Source: Geotalea sp. SG265
GTDB taxonomy: Bacteria > Desulfobacterota > Desulfuromonadia > Geobacterales > Geobacteraceae
DNA length: 64,000 nt
Assembly: GCF_022808985.1 (NCBI RefSeq)
Contig: NZ_JAKZFT010000019.1
Span: forward strand, 1-64,000
Reading direction: 5' to 3'
Positions 51,090 to 60,308 of the stretch are shown here, piece by piece. The notes beneath the pieces were generated by a model. That model ran no database searches, had not been told where the DNA came from, and worked only from the letters and a program-made list of their open reading frames with translations. A program made the translations under genes and the position numbers. Every line of letters begins with the position of its first letter. The stretch's first letter is position 1.

Positions 51090-51917
51090 GTGTCTGAATC
51101 AGGTTCGGCAGTCATGAGCAGGGTCGAATTGGGTTTATATCTGCGTGAAGCACGGGAAGCGCGGGGCTTTCAGCTTGACGACGTGGCTGCCACGACGCGC
51201 ATCAGCAAAAATTATTTGGTTGCCATCGAGGCGGGGGATTTCGAAAAGCTTCCCAACCCTGCCTATGTCAAGGGCTTTCTCAGGCTCTATGCTGGTTTCG
51301 TAGGACTTTCGGGCGACGACGTCATTGCCATGTATGAAAGAACTGGGGACAAGGCTGAAGATGCCGAAGAAGGAACCGTCTCCGCATCCACGACTTACAG
51401 CGCCAAGCCTGCCGCGCGCCGCCGCTTTACCATGCCCCTGATCTTGCTGATACTTGTTCTGATTGCTGCTGTTTTTATCCGGCAGAATGAAGAAGAAAAG
51501 GTTGTCGTATCTGCATCGACGCCACGACCGCAGCCTGTTGCCCCTGCTGTGGCGCCGCCGCCGATACAGCAGGCAGTGTCGTCGGCCCGCCCTGAGGCAG
51601 CAAACCTTGCGCCCACACCGGCTGTACCTGCCGGCGAGACTGCATCCCCTCCTTCAGTTGCGCCGGGGAAGGGGCTGTTTCTCAAATTGAAATGCAACCA
51701 GGACAGCGCTCTCAACGTCACCATCGATGAAAATCTTTCCCAGCATTATGATCTCAAGGCGGGAGACCTCATCGAGTGGAAGGCGGAGAACTCCATTGCG
51801 CTTGATTTGGGCAATGCCGGGGGGGTTGAGGCTGAACTCAATGGCAAGACGCTGAAACCTTTCGGTGCTGCGGGGGCATCTACCCACGTGGTGCTGAAGC
51901 CGGGCGGCACACTATAA
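51090..51917 (+). CDS. RodZ-like protein with N-terminal HTH and DUF4115 domain
   Basis: A 275-residue protein: a cytoplasmic helix-turn-helix of the RodZ/HTH_25 type (about 12-80), one membrane helix (about 112-130), a Pro/Ala-rich periplasmic linker (140-190), and a C-terminal DUF4115 domain (190-270). RodZ links MreB filaments to the wall-synthesis complex and helps set rod shape. It begins with GTG at 51090 behind GAGGGA. Whether it is the principal RodZ of the cell is not settled by the sequence. Confidence 0.82.
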   Translation: MSESGSAVMSRVELGLYLREAREARGFQLDDVAATTRISKNYLVAIEAGDFEKLPNPAYVKGFLRLYAGFVGLSGDDVIAMYERTGDKAEDAEEGTVSASTTYSAKPAARRRFTMPLILLILVLIAAVFIRQNEEEKVVVSASTPRPQPVAPAVAPPPIQQAVSSARPEAANLAPTPAVPAGETASPPSVAPGKGLFLKLKCNQDSALNVTIDENLSQHYDLKAGDLIEWKAENSIALDLGNAGGVEAELNGKTLKPFGAAGASTHVVLKPGGTL

Positions 51918-51957
51918 AATCGAATTCCAAGCGGAGTTTTATCAAGGAGACCGTAGT

Positions 51958-52692
51958 ATGCAATTGGTAGCGCGCTGCCGGAAGTGCGGAAGGGTTATGA
52001 AGAGCGAGCGGGTGGACAGTTACCGCGTGAAGATGACGTGCAGCTGTGGCTTTTCCGATTTTCGTACCATTACGGAGAAGATCAAGACCGTCAACCCTTT
52101 TTATCACAAGGCAGGGTTCACTCCCTTTATGGAAAGCGAAAAAGGCAAGATGGTCCTGACCATGCAGAAGGCCAACCGTGAACACCTTGAAATCATATCG
52201 CTGGAAGAGATCAGCATGCTCGTCTCGTCCGATTTCCCGCTTCCCCAGGTTTTACAGCGGGTGTGCGAAAAGGTGGCGAACCAGCTCAAGGTCAGTATCT
52301 GCTCCATTTATCTCATGAATGAAGGGCAACTGGTACTTTCCGCCACCCATGGGTTCGACCAGAGCTTTATCGGCAAGATACGGATCAACATCGGGGAAGG
52401 GATCACCGGTGCCGTAGCCAAAGATAAACAGTACATTTCCCTGACCAACGCCTCCCTCGATCCACGGTATAAGAACTTTCCTGAATTGCAGGAAGAAAAA
52501 TACAACTCCATGCTCTCCTTTCCCATTGCGGACAAGCAGGAGGTGTTCGGCATCATCAACCTCAATTCCACCTCCATGAAGACCTTCACCAGCGACGAAA
52601 TTTATTTCATATCCATCATTGCCAATCTGATTCTTACTGCCGTCAAGCTGCGGCAGCATGTGGCTTCGCGCAAAAAACCCGCCTCGAATTAA
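51958..52692 (+). CDS. GAF-domain protein with N-terminal zinc ribbon
   Basis: A 244-residue soluble protein. Two Cys pairs (CRKCG near 7-11 and CSCG near 28-31) form a probable zinc ribbon, then a GAF domain (about 90-235) with MLSFPIADKQEVFGIINL. No output domain is attached. It may bind a small ligand and work through another protein. A short hairpin with a T run closes the transcript. Confidence 0.78.
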   Translation: MQLVARCRKCGRVMKSERVDSYRVKMTCSCGFSDFRTITEKIKTVNPFYHKAGFTPFMESEKGKMVLTMQKANREHLEIISLEEISMLVSSDFPLPQVLQRVCEKVANQLKVSICSIYLMNEGQLVLSATHGFDQSFIGKIRINIGEGITGAVAKDKQYISLTNASLDPRYKNFPELQEEKYNSMLSFPIADKQEVFGIINLNSTSMKTFTSDEIYFISIIANLILTAVKLRQHVASRKKPASN

Positions 52693-52707
52693 GGTGCCGG
52701 TACCGTT

Positions 52708-52745
52708 GGTTCCGGAGTCCCCCTCGTTCCTGCCAGAACCTTTTT
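52708..52745 (+). terminator. Probable terminator after the GAF protein gene
   Basis: GGTTC and GAACC close an imperfect stem (52708-52740), followed by five T residues. Confidence 0.5.
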
Positions 52746-52766
52746 AAGCCCCTGTTAACCTGCGAC

Positions 52767-52794
52767 TTGACAGGGGTGAACTCCATGCTAGACT
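52767..52794 (+). promoter_or_regulatory. Sigma-70-like promoter of the receiver-uspA unit
   Basis: TTGACA (52767-52772) and TAGACT (52789-52794) are separated by 16 bases, 32 bases before the receiver start codon. Confidence 0.6.
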
Positions 52795-52826
52795 GGACAG
52801 CAGCTCATTAATCCAAGCGGAGTCCC

Positions 52827-53216
52827 ATGTTGATACCAATGAAAAATCAAAAGCGAATTCTCGTTGTCGATGATGAAGAAAATGCACGGATAGGACTTTC
52901 CCGATTACTGGCAAAGGAGGGCTTCCTCGTCGAGAGTGTTTCCAATGGCTTTGAGGCACTGAACTACCTGCGTCAGCAGGAGGTCAATCTGATCGTTACC
53001 GATATAAACATGCCTGAGATGAACGGCATTACCTTTCTCAAGGAGCTGAACAAGAACTTTCCCAAAAGCAATGTGATCATGATCACGGCTTACGGCGGCG
53101 TCGAATCTTACATAGAGGCCATGAATCTCGGTGCATTCGAATACATCAATAAACCAGTCAAGATTGAGGAGCTGAAGTCCATCTTGAAGAAGATCTTCAA
53201 GGAAACCAGCCATTGA
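52827..53216 (+). CDS. Single-domain response regulator
   Basis: A 129-residue receiver: acidic Asp15-Asp16-Glu17, acceptor Asp59 in VTDINMPEMNG, Thr in MITAYGG, Lys in NKPVK. The ITAYG and EYINKPV phrases resemble NtrC-type receivers, but no AAA+ domain follows. AGCGGAG precedes the ATG by four bases; an inner ATG at 52839 is possible. It is separated from uspA by 24 bases and shares its promoter. Confidence 0.86.
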   Translation: MLIPMKNQKRILVVDDEENARIGLSRLLAKEGFLVESVSNGFEALNYLRQQEVNLIVTDINMPEMNGITFLKELNKNFPKSNVIMITAYGGVESYIEAMNLGAFEYINKPVKIEELKSILKKIFKETSH

Positions 53217-53240
53217 AATGAGTTATGTAAAGGAGGATTT

Positions 53241-53684
53241 ATGACGCGTCTTGAAAAGATTCTCTTTGCCACCGACTTCTCGGAAAACTCTGAACATGCC
53301 TTTGAGTATGCCTACTCCTTCGCCAGAAAATTCGATTCCCAGCTGCTGATTCTCCACGTTATCAACGAGCCGGTGGATCTGAGAGGCTTCTATGTGCCCC
53401 ATGTTTCCTTCGACAACCTGGAAAAGGAAATCGAGGAAGGGGCGGAAAAGATGATGGAAAAATTCTGCAGGACCAAAATCACGGACGGCGTGCGCTACAC
53501 GTCCGAGATCGTCACCGGTATCCCCTATGAGGAAATACTGAAAAAAGCCGATGAAGAGGCTGTTTCCCTCATCGTTCTCGGCACCCAGGGCAGAAGCGGC
53601 ATCGATCATCTGCTCTTCGGCAGCACCGCCGAAAGAGTAGTGCGAAAGGCCAAATGCCCGGTTATGACGGTACGTCTTCCTTAA
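53241..53684 (+). CDS. Universal stress protein A family
   Basis: A 147-residue UspA-fold protein with a complete ATP-binding signature GTQGRSGIDHLLFGSTAERVV at its C-terminus, so it belongs to the nucleotide-binding branch. Universal stress proteins appear under starvation and other stress; the partner is unknown. AAGGAGG precedes the ATG. It ends with a terminator. Confidence 0.9.
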   Translation: MTRLEKILFATDFSENSEHAFEYAYSFARKFDSQLLILHVINEPVDLRGFYVPHVSFDNLEKEIEEGAEKMMEKFCRTKITDGVRYTSEIVTGIPYEEILKKADEEAVSLIVLGTQGRSGIDHLLFGSTAERVVRKAKCPVMTVRLP

Positions 53685-53720
53685 CATGAATCGAATCGTT
53701 ACAGCCGGTAACTAATACCC

Positions 53721-53747
53721 GAAGGGCAGCTTTGCTGCCCTTCTTTT
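53721..53747 (+). terminator. Terminator of the receiver-uspA unit
   Basis: GAAGGGCAGC and GCTGCCCTTC form a perfect ten-base stem with a three-base loop, followed by TTTT. Confidence 0.9.
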
Positions 53748-53803
53748 ATGTCCGTAAACTCTTTTTCAGGCAAGCGGATGCATGTTTATCAGATTAAAAA
53801 TCC

Positions 53804-53833
53804 TTGTCAGTCGAATTTCATTGTGACTATAAT
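53804..53833 (+). promoter_or_regulatory. Sigma-70 promoter of the receiver-kinase hybrid
   Basis: TTGTCA (53804-53809) and a perfect TATAAT (53828-53833) are 18 bases apart. Transcription would begin near 53840, which rules out the in-frame start at 53804 and supports ATG 53870. Confidence 0.75.
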
Positions 53834-53869
53834 TCCAGTCCTGAATATCAAATTTCCCATTGGATAAAT

Positions 53870-55048
53870 ATGGCAAAGGAACTTAAACAGCAAAGCGGCA
53901 AAGTGCTTATCATAGATGATGAGAAAGTCATTCTTGACCTGACTTCCATCATTCTGAAAAACCGCGGTTATACCGTCTATACCGCTGTAGACGCTCCTTC
54001 CGGTTTCTCGATAATAGAGAGCGCCCAGCCGGAACTGGTGCTTCTCGATTACATGATGCCGGATATCGACGGCCTCAGTGCCCTGCGTGAGATCAAGAAG
54101 CGCTTCCCCGATACATATGTCATCATGTTCACCGGCAAAGGAAGTGAAGAGATTGCCGTAGAGCTCATGAAGGCCGGTGCTTCCGATTACATTCTCAAAC
54201 CATTCAACAATCAGGATCTTGCTGATCGTATCGAAAATGTCCTGAGAATTCGAGGGTTTGAAATAAAGAACAGGGAACTGCTCCGCGAGAAGGAGATGCT
54301 TCTTGCAGAGATTGAGGCATGGAACCTGGAACTTGAGGCAAGGGTCCAGGAGAAGAGCGAGGCCTTGCAGAAAGCCCAGGCTGAGATTGTCCAGTCGGAG
54401 AAACTGGCGACTCTCGGCTATCTGTCCGCCGGCATGGCCCACGAAATAAGAAACCCCCTGAACTCCATCTCACTGTTCGTCCAGCTGATCAAGAGCGGCA
54501 TGGACGATCCCGAGAAGCTGGAGTATGTGGAAAAGATCGTCAAGGAGATCGATCGCATCGACGGCATTCTGCGCAAGCTGCTTGATGCCTCGAAACGGCC
54601 GAAGTTCGAGATCAGGGACGTCCTGATCCACCAGGTCATCGACAATACCCTGGAGATATTCAGCCCGCAGATTGAGCTGCACAGGATTACGGTCAACAAG
54701 GTATACCGGCATATCCCTCCAGCCATAAAGGCCGATCCTTCGGAACTGGAACAGATCTTCACTAACCTCTTCCTCAATTCCATCCACGAAATGACATCGG
54801 AGGGCACTCTGGGTGTCTTTCTCGACTGCGACGACGAATATATCACCATCAGGGTTTCCGACACCGGCACCGGCATCCCCCCCGAAAACGTACCCTACAT
54901 ATTCGATCCTTTCTTTACCACCAGCAGCCGCGGCACCGGCCTCGGGCTTTCCGTCGTTCTGCGCATCGTCAAAAATTACAAGGGCAAGATTGAGGTGGAA
55001 AAAAGCGATGCCACCGGTACCATTTTCTGTGTAAAACTGCCCCTTTGA
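53870..55048 (+). CDS. Receiver-histidine kinase hybrid, soluble
   Basis: A 392-residue protein: receiver (about 10-128, acceptor Asp60 in LLDYMMPDIDG, Lys in LKPFN), a coiled coil (130-175), DHp with MAHEIRNPLN (His191), N-box NLFLNSIHE, DTGTGI and GTGLGLSVV. Both phosphoryl centres are intact, unlike the hybrid at 14482-15900. The order receiver-then-kinase suggests that an upstream phosphoryl signal tunes this kinase. The receiver gene at 55156 follows on the same strand and is a possible target. Start set by the promoter at 53804-53833. Confidence 0.88.
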   Translation: MAKELKQQSGKVLIIDDEKVILDLTSIILKNRGYTVYTAVDAPSGFSIIESAQPELVLLDYMMPDIDGLSALREIKKRFPDTYVIMFTGKGSEEIAVELMKAGASDYILKPFNNQDLADRIENVLRIRGFEIKNRELLREKEMLLAEIEAWNLELEARVQEKSEALQKAQAEIVQSEKLATLGYLSAGMAHEIRNPLNSISLFVQLIKSGMDDPEKLEYVEKIVKEIDRIDGILRKLLDASKRPKFEIRDVLIHQVIDNTLEIFSPQIELHRITVNKVYRHIPPAIKADPSELEQIFTNLFLNSIHEMTSEGTLGVFLDCDDEYITIRVSDTGTGIPPENVPYIFDPFFTTSSRGTGLGLSVVLRIVKNYKGKIEVEKSDATGTIFCVKLPL

Positions 55049-55155
55049 GTTTTCCGGATTTGCCTGCTTTGTCCTTTTCTTTTGAGTTGTATTTTTGTAT
55101 TATGGCCCGGATTTCGTGATGCGCCGTTCATAGAAGTTCGTTTTTTGAGGTTTTG

Positions 55156-55557
55156 ATGGCTGCCAGAGGCAAAATCCTTTTGATCGACGATGACCCTTTT
55201 TTCCTCAAGGTACTGTCCGATTCCTTTCAGGAGACCGGTTTCACCGTGATTACCGCCGGCGATGGCGTGGAAGGGGTAAAGGCCTATATCGACAACGCTC
55301 CCGATGTGGTTATCAGCGATCTCATAATGCCGCGCATGGGTGGGGTCAGCACCTGCATGGAAATATCACGGCGCGCGGGAGACACTGCCCCGGTCATCAT
55401 CCTTCTTACCTCCATGTTTCACGGAGCCCCACATGAGCACGAAATCCCGGAGATGGGGGCTAAAATTCACATACCTAAATCAACCAAACCCTTCGACATT
55501 GTCATCATCGTCGAACAGCTGCTGGACCGCAAGAGACAACAGCGGCCCCCCCAATAG
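55156..55557 (+). CDS. Single-domain response regulator
   Basis: A 133-residue receiver: Asp11-Asp12-Asp13, acceptor Asp55 in ISDLIMPRMGG, Thr-Ser in LLTSMF, and the switch Lys in PKSTKPFD. GAGG is five bases before the ATG. It lies 107 bases after the receiver-kinase hybrid and ends eight bases before the FAD oxidoreductase. Confidence 0.86.
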   Translation: MAARGKILLIDDDPFFLKVLSDSFQETGFTVITAGDGVEGVKAYIDNAPDVVISDLIMPRMGGVSTCMEISRRAGDTAPVIILLTSMFHGAPHEHEIPEMGAKIHIPKSTKPFDIVIIVEQLLDRKRQQRPPQ

Positions 55558-55565
55558 CCCTTCCC

Positions 55566-57143
55566 ATGCCATTCCTGCTCCGTAACCTCACACTGGATCT
55601 GGGGGAGAATGAAGCGCTCCTTCCGGCAATGGTCGGTGCCAGGTTTTCTCTCCAGCCGGGGGAAATCATTCGCTTTGCCATTGTGCGTAAGGGGATCGAT
55701 GCCCGGAAGAAACCGCGCATCAAGCTCGTTTACACGGTGGAATTTTCCCTGGCTGATGAAGAGCGTTTCCACAAGGCCCACGGAGGCGGAGACCTGGAGT
55801 ATGTTCCGGAAAAGAAGCCGGCCCTTTTCCCGCGGGTGACTGGCGGCAAGCGGACCGTTATCGTCGGCATGGGGCCGGCAGGGCTTTTTGCCGCCCTGCG
55901 GCTTGCAGAGTACGGACTGACCGCCACCATGATTGAGCGAGGCAGGCCGGTGGAAGAGCGGCTGCAGGATGTCCAATCCTTCTGGGACCGGGGCTTGCTG
56001 AATCCGGCCAGTAATGTACAGTTTGGCGAAGGGGGGGCGGGAACTTTCTCCGACGGTAAGCTGACCACACGGCTGAAAGATCCGCATATCCGCTACGTCC
56101 TGGAAAAGTTCGTGCAATTCGGGGCTCCCGAGGATATTCTGACTGCTGCGAAGCCGCACATCGGCACGGACCGCCTGCGCGGCGTGCTGACGGCTGCCCG
56201 GGCCTATCTTGTCGAGCGGGGTTTTGCCATCGGTTTCAGCCGTTGTTTGTCGGATATCGTCGTAAACAACGGGAGGCTTACCTCCATCAGGATCAACGAT
56301 GATGATGAGCTGCCCTGCGACGTGCTGGTATTGGCGCCGGGGCACAGTGCCCGCGACACCTACGCCATGCTCCACGGCCGCCAGGTGGCCATGGCACAGA
56401 AGCCGTTCGCCATCGGTTTACGGGTGGAGCATCCACAGGAACTGATCAATCGCATCCAGTATGGCATGCCTTCCCATCCGCAGTTGCCGGCGGCCGATTA
56501 TGCTCTCGCCTACAACGACGGGCAGACGGGACGCTCCGCCTATTCATTCTGCATGTGTCCCGGGGGTGTGGTTGTCGCCGGCGCTTCCGAAGAGGGTGGA
56601 GTGGTGACCAACGGCATGAGCGGCTACGCCCGTAACTCGCCCTTTGCCAACAGCGCTCTCGTGGCGACCGTGCACACCGGTGATTTCGGCGGTGATCATC
56701 CCCTTGCCGGGGTGGAATTCCAGCGAAAATGGGAGCGGCGGGCATTCGAGACAGGAGGAGGCGGCTACCGGGCTCCCGCCCAGAATCTCCTGGCATTTCT
56801 CGGGCAGGGGCGCGGCGGCATGGTTTCTTCCAGCTACCGGCCCGGTGTGACGGAGACCGACCTTGCCCTGGTTCTGCCCAAGACGGTTCACCGCACGCTT
56901 ACGGACGGCATCCGATACTTCGAGCGGAAGATGCGGGGATTCATAACTGCCGAAGCCAGTCTTACCGGTGTGGAAACGAGGACCTCGGCGCCGCTCCGCA
57001 TCCTTCGCGGTGAAGACATGCAGTCTGCGACGGTTCGGGGGCTCTTTCCCGTCGGAGAAGGGGCGGGATACGCGGGTGGCATCATGAGTGCCGCCCTTGA
57101 CGGTATTCGGGCTGCGGATAGTATTGCCCGGCTGGGTGCCTGA
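55566..57143 (+). CDS. FAD-dependent oxidoreductase (COG2509-like)
   Basis: A 525-residue flavoprotein. A Rossmann dinucleotide motif VIVGMGPAGLFAALRLAE begins near residue 98, after an N-terminal extension of about 95 residues with a small alpha/beta fold. FGEGGAGTFSDGKL and the C-terminal GEGAGYAGGIMSAALDG FAD-contact block are typical of the uncharacterised FAD-dependent dehydrogenase group COG2509. Substrate unknown. The start follows the receiver gene closely. Confidence 0.85.
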   Translation: MPFLLRNLTLDLGENEALLPAMVGARFSLQPGEIIRFAIVRKGIDARKKPRIKLVYTVEFSLADEERFHKAHGGGDLEYVPEKKPALFPRVTGGKRTVIVGMGPAGLFAALRLAEYGLTATMIERGRPVEERLQDVQSFWDRGLLNPASNVQFGEGGAGTFSDGKLTTRLKDPHIRYVLEKFVQFGAPEDILTAAKPHIGTDRLRGVLTAARAYLVERGFAIGFSRCLSDIVVNNGRLTSIRINDDDELPCDVLVLAPGHSARDTYAMLHGRQVAMAQKPFAIGLRVEHPQELINRIQYGMPSHPQLPAADYALAYNDGQTGRSAYSFCMCPGGVVVAGASEEGGVVTNGMSGYARNSPFANSALVATVHTGDFGGDHPLAGVEFQRKWERRAFETGGGGYRAPAQNLLAFLGQGRGGMVSSSYRPGVTETDLALVLPKTVHRTLTDGIRYFERKMRGFITAEASLTGVETRTSAPLRILRGEDMQSATVRGLFPVGEGAGYAGGIMSAALDGIRAADSIARLGA

Positions 57144-57192
57144 ACAGGCATTTGGCATGGTTGCCAACGATGAAGAGAAAAAGGGGTGCATC

Positions 57193-58308
57193 TTGAAGAA
57201 ATTTGTTTCCGAGATAAAAGATCGTGATCAGGTTGATTCCGTTTTTCTGGTCAAGGAAAAGATCACGGCAATGGCCAAGAACGGTAAGCCATACCTGACG
57301 CTACGCCTGATGGATAAAACCGGTGAAGTCGATGCCAAGATCTGGGATAATGTGGACCAGATCAGCGCGCTGTTCGACAAGGACGACTTCCTCTCGGTCC
57401 GCTCCAAGGCTTCGGTCTACCTGGGCAAGATGCAGCTGATCATATCGGAATTGCAGAAAGTACCGGAGGAGAGCGTCATCCTGGCGGATTTCCTGCCGGA
57501 GACGGAGCGGAACATCAAGGAAATGGAGTCGGAGCTTTTCGCTCTGGTGGACTCCATTGCTGACGGCAACCTGAAGAGGCTGCTCGAAGCCTTCTTCCGG
57601 GACGACGAACTGTTCAGTCTCTACCGGGTTGCTCCGGCGGCGAAGGGGATGCATCACGTCTTCCTGGGGGGGCTTCTGGAACACTCCCTTGCCGTAGCCA
57701 AGCTGGTGGATGTCGTCGTGCCGCTCTACGGGGGGCTCAATCGGGACCTGCTCATCGCCGGCGCGCTGCTCCATGATGTGGGGAAGGTGCGGGAGATGAC
57801 CTACATGCGCGCCTTCGACTATACGGACGAGGGGAAGCTCATCGGCCACATCACCATCGGCGTGGAGATGCTCCAGGAAAAGATCGCCGTCATTGCCGGT
57901 TTTCCTCCAGAGAAGGCCATGCTCCTCAAGCACATGCTCCTTTCCCATCACGGCCAGTACGAGTTCGGCTCGCCAAAACGGCCGAAGACAATCGAAGCGA
58001 CTATTCTTAACTACCTGGACGATCTCGATTCGAAGATCAACGGCATCAGGACCCACATCAGGAAAGAGGCCGCCAGCGATTCCCGCTGGACAGCCTATCA
58101 CCGTCTCTACGACCGCTATTTCTACAAGGATAACGGGCAAGATGAAGCGGAAGTTGAGATCGAGCCGGTGGTGGAGATTCCGGTGGAGACGAAACCCCTG
58201 CCGGCGAAGCCTGTCCAGTCCAGGGAAGGGAAGCCCGGCTTTCACAACAACCCCTTCGCCCAGCTGAAAGAGGAGAATCTCGACCTGTTCCAGCTGCCGA
58301 AACGATAG
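57193..58308 (+). CDS. YhaM-like 3'-5' exoribonuclease with HD domain
   Basis: A 371-residue protein: an OB-fold nucleic-acid-binding domain (about 1-85) with KNGKPYLTLRLMDKTGEVDAKIWDN, then an HD domain with HHVFLGGLLEHSL and LLHDVGKVREM, and a low-complexity tail with many Glu and Pro. This is the YhaM/KREPA-type nuclease that degrades DNA or RNA from the 3' end. I place the start at TTG 57193, which has AAGGGGTG four bases upstream and matches the family's N-terminus; ATG 57157 is the alternative and would add 12 residues. Confidence 0.85.
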   Translation: MKKFVSEIKDRDQVDSVFLVKEKITAMAKNGKPYLTLRLMDKTGEVDAKIWDNVDQISALFDKDDFLSVRSKASVYLGKMQLIISELQKVPEESVILADFLPETERNIKEMESELFALVDSIADGNLKRLLEAFFRDDELFSLYRVAPAAKGMHHVFLGGLLEHSLAVAKLVDVVVPLYGGLNRDLLIAGALLHDVGKVREMTYMRAFDYTDEGKLIGHITIGVEMLQEKIAVIAGFPPEKAMLLKHMLLSHHGQYEFGSPKRPKTIEATILNYLDDLDSKINGIRTHIRKEAASDSRWTAYHRLYDRYFYKDNGQDEAEVEIEPVVEIPVETKPLPAKPVQSREGKPGFHNNPFAQLKEENLDLFQLPKR

Positions 58309-58428
58309 CGTCCCGTGGTGTTAAACCGGCGCCGCTTGCCGGCCATGGTGGTATGCATCGCAGTGTTGCTCCTTGCCGGTGCTTTCCTGCTTGGTGTGCC
58401 ATTCCACAAATCTGAAAAGAGGTGTCAC

Positions 58429-59052
58429 ATGATATTCGAAACCATCGTAGTCGGGCAACTGGGGGTAAACTGTTTCATTCTCGGATGCGAAGAGACCCGG
58501 GAAGGGATCATCGTCGATCCGGGAGCCGATGCGGCGCGTGTGCTGGCGGCGGTGCAGAAGCTGGGGCTGACCATCAAATACGTCATCAACACCCATGGAC
58601 ATTTTGACCACATGGGGGGCAACCGGCGCGTGGTGGAAACAACGGGAGCGAAGCTTTTGATCCACGATGCCGATGTCTACTTCCTTTCCCGGGCGGCGGA
58701 TTCGGCCGCCGGCTACGGCCTCAGTGCGGAAAACTCTCCCAAGCCCGACGACCTCCTCACCGACGGCATGGTGCTGACCTTCGGCAAGCACAGCCTCAAG
58801 GTGCTCCACACCCCGGGGCATACCCCGGGTGGCTGCTGCCTCTATCTGGAGAGCGAAGGAAAGATCATTACCGGCGACACCCTCTTTGCTGAATCGGTGG
58901 GACGGACAGATTTTCCCGGCAGTTCCCATGCCGACCTGATCGACGGCATCCGCTCAAAGCTGCTGGTTCTGCCGGAGGAAACGCTTGCCTTTCCCGGCCA
59001 CGGGCCGTCAACGACCATCGGCCACGAAAAGAGCCACAATCCCTATCTCTAA
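58429..59052 (+). CDS. Metallo-beta-lactamase-fold hydrolase (glyoxalase II-like)
   Basis: A 207-residue hydrolase with the di-zinc motif HGHFDH, a His in HTPGHTPGG, an Asp in GDTLF and a C-terminal His in GHGP. Such proteins split thioesters like S-lactoylglutathione or related compounds. GAGGTG lies six bases before ATG 58429. The reading frame stays open for 38 codons upstream and encodes a hydrophobic stretch there, which could form a membrane anchor if translation began at 58315; no ribosome site supports that start. Confidence 0.85.
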   Translation: MIFETIVVGQLGVNCFILGCEETREGIIVDPGADAARVLAAVQKLGLTIKYVINTHGHFDHMGGNRRVVETTGAKLLIHDADVYFLSRAADSAAGYGLSAENSPKPDDLLTDGMVLTFGKHSLKVLHTPGHTPGGCCLYLESEGKIITGDTLFAESVGRTDFPGSSHADLIDGIRSKLLVLPEETLAFPGHGPSTTIGHEKSHNPYL

Positions 59053-59078
59053 AACAAATTCATACCAATGGGGGCAGC

Positions 59079-60269
59079 ATGTTGCAGGGCAAAGAAATCA
59101 TTCTCGGGGTTACTGGCGGTATTGCCGCCTACAAGGCGGTTGAGCTGCTGCGTCTCCTGACCAAGGCGGGAGCCGGCGTCCATGTGATTATGACCGCTTC
59201 GGCAACCGAATTCGTCACGCCGCTGACCTTCCAGACACTCTCCATGAATCCGGTTTCCACCTCGCTCTTCAACATGATCTCCGAGCGGGAGATCGGCCAT
59301 ATTTCCCTGGCTGACCGTGCCGATCTCTTCATCATCGCCCCCGCTACCGCCAACGTCATCGGCAAACTGGCCAACGGTATCGCCGACGATATGCTCACCA
59401 CCACGGTCATGGCCACCAAGGCACCGGTACTGGTAGCTCCGGCCATGAACGTCAATATGTACCAGAACCCTATCTATAGGGAAAACGAGGCGAAGCTGAA
59501 GCGGCACGGCTATCGCTTCGTCGAGCCGGCCAAGGGGATGCTGGCCTGCGGCTGGGAAGGGGAAGGTAAGTTGCAGGAGCCCCAGGTCATTTTTGAGGAG
59601 GCGGTTGCGGCATTGACCAGACAGGACCTGGCCGGCGAGCATGTCCTGATCACCGCCGGGCCGACCCGGGAGGAACTTGACCCCGTGCGCTTCATCAGCA
59701 ACCATTCTTCGGGCAAGATGGGCTATGCCATAGCCCGGGCGGCCCGTCGCCGCGGCGCTACGGTGACCCTCGTCACCGGTCCCACCTGCCTTGCCGAACC
59801 GTGCGGCGTGGAGACAATTCAGGTGGTCAGTGCCGAGGAGATGCGGCAGGCGGTGATGGCGGCCTTCCCGGCAAGCACCATGATCATCAAAGCCGCCGCC
59901 GTTTCCGATTACCGGCCTGTAGCCAGGGCGATGGCCAAGATCAAGAAGACTGCCGGGACCCTTACCCTGGAGCTGGAAAAGAACCCGGATATCCTCAGCG
60001 AACTGGGGCAGATCAAGGGTGAGAAGGTCCTGATCGGCTTTGCCGCCGAGACGGACGATCTCATGGGTAATGCCGCCAAAAAGCTCGCGGCAAAGAATGT
60101 GGACATGATCGTCGCCAATGACATCGGGGCTGAGGGAGCCGGTTTCAATGTGGACACCAACATTGTCAAGCTGCTCTTCCGTGACGGCAGTGTGGAGGAT
60201 GTGCCGCTCATGGGCAAGCAGGAACTGGCCGATCTGCTTTTGGACCGGGCGGTTAAGTTGAAGAGTTAA
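59079..60269 (+). CDS. coaBC: Bifunctional phosphopantothenoylcysteine decarboxylase/synthetase
   Basis: A 396-residue fusion for coenzyme A synthesis. The CoaC flavodomain (about 1-190) has [11 protein letters not shown], the active His in [21 protein letters not shown] and [11 protein letters not shown]; the CoaB part (190-396) has [33 protein letters not shown] and the CTP site around KLKKNPDI-type residues. It joins cysteine to 4'-phosphopantothenate and removes the carboxyl group. Length is normal and the gene starts 26 bases after the hydrolase. Confidence 0.96.
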   Translation: MLQGKEIILGVTGGIAAYKAVELLRLLTKAGAGVHVIMTASATEFVTPLTFQTLSMNPVSTSLFNMISEREIGHISLADRADLFIIAPATANVIGKLANGIADDMLTTTVMATKAPVLVAPAMNVNMYQNPIYRENEAKLKRHGYRFVEPAKGMLACGWEGEGKLQEPQVIFEEAVAALTRQDLAGEHVLITAGPTREELDPVRFISNHSSGKMGYAIARAARRRGATVTLVTGPTCLAEPCGVETIQVVSAEEMRQAVMAAFPASTMIIKAAAVSDYRPVARAMAKIKKTAGTLTLELEKNPDILSELGQIKGEKVLIGFAAETDDLMGNAAKKLAAKNVDMIVANDIGAEGAGFNVDTNIVKLLFRDGSVEDVPLMGKQELADLLLDRAVKLKS

Positions 60270-60308
60270 TAGTGAAGGGGGAAGGGGGAAGGCGTTTTTC
60301 AGCATGAA

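Noticed and set aside
60276-60297. AAGGGGG-type short repeats between coaBC and the phospholipase-like gene
   Set aside because: A short purine-rich tract between convergent genes; neither a terminator nor an operator can be supported.
59049-60305. A 418-codon minus-strand frame opposite coaBC
   Set aside because: coaBC is unmistakable and the antisense translation is compositionally odd.
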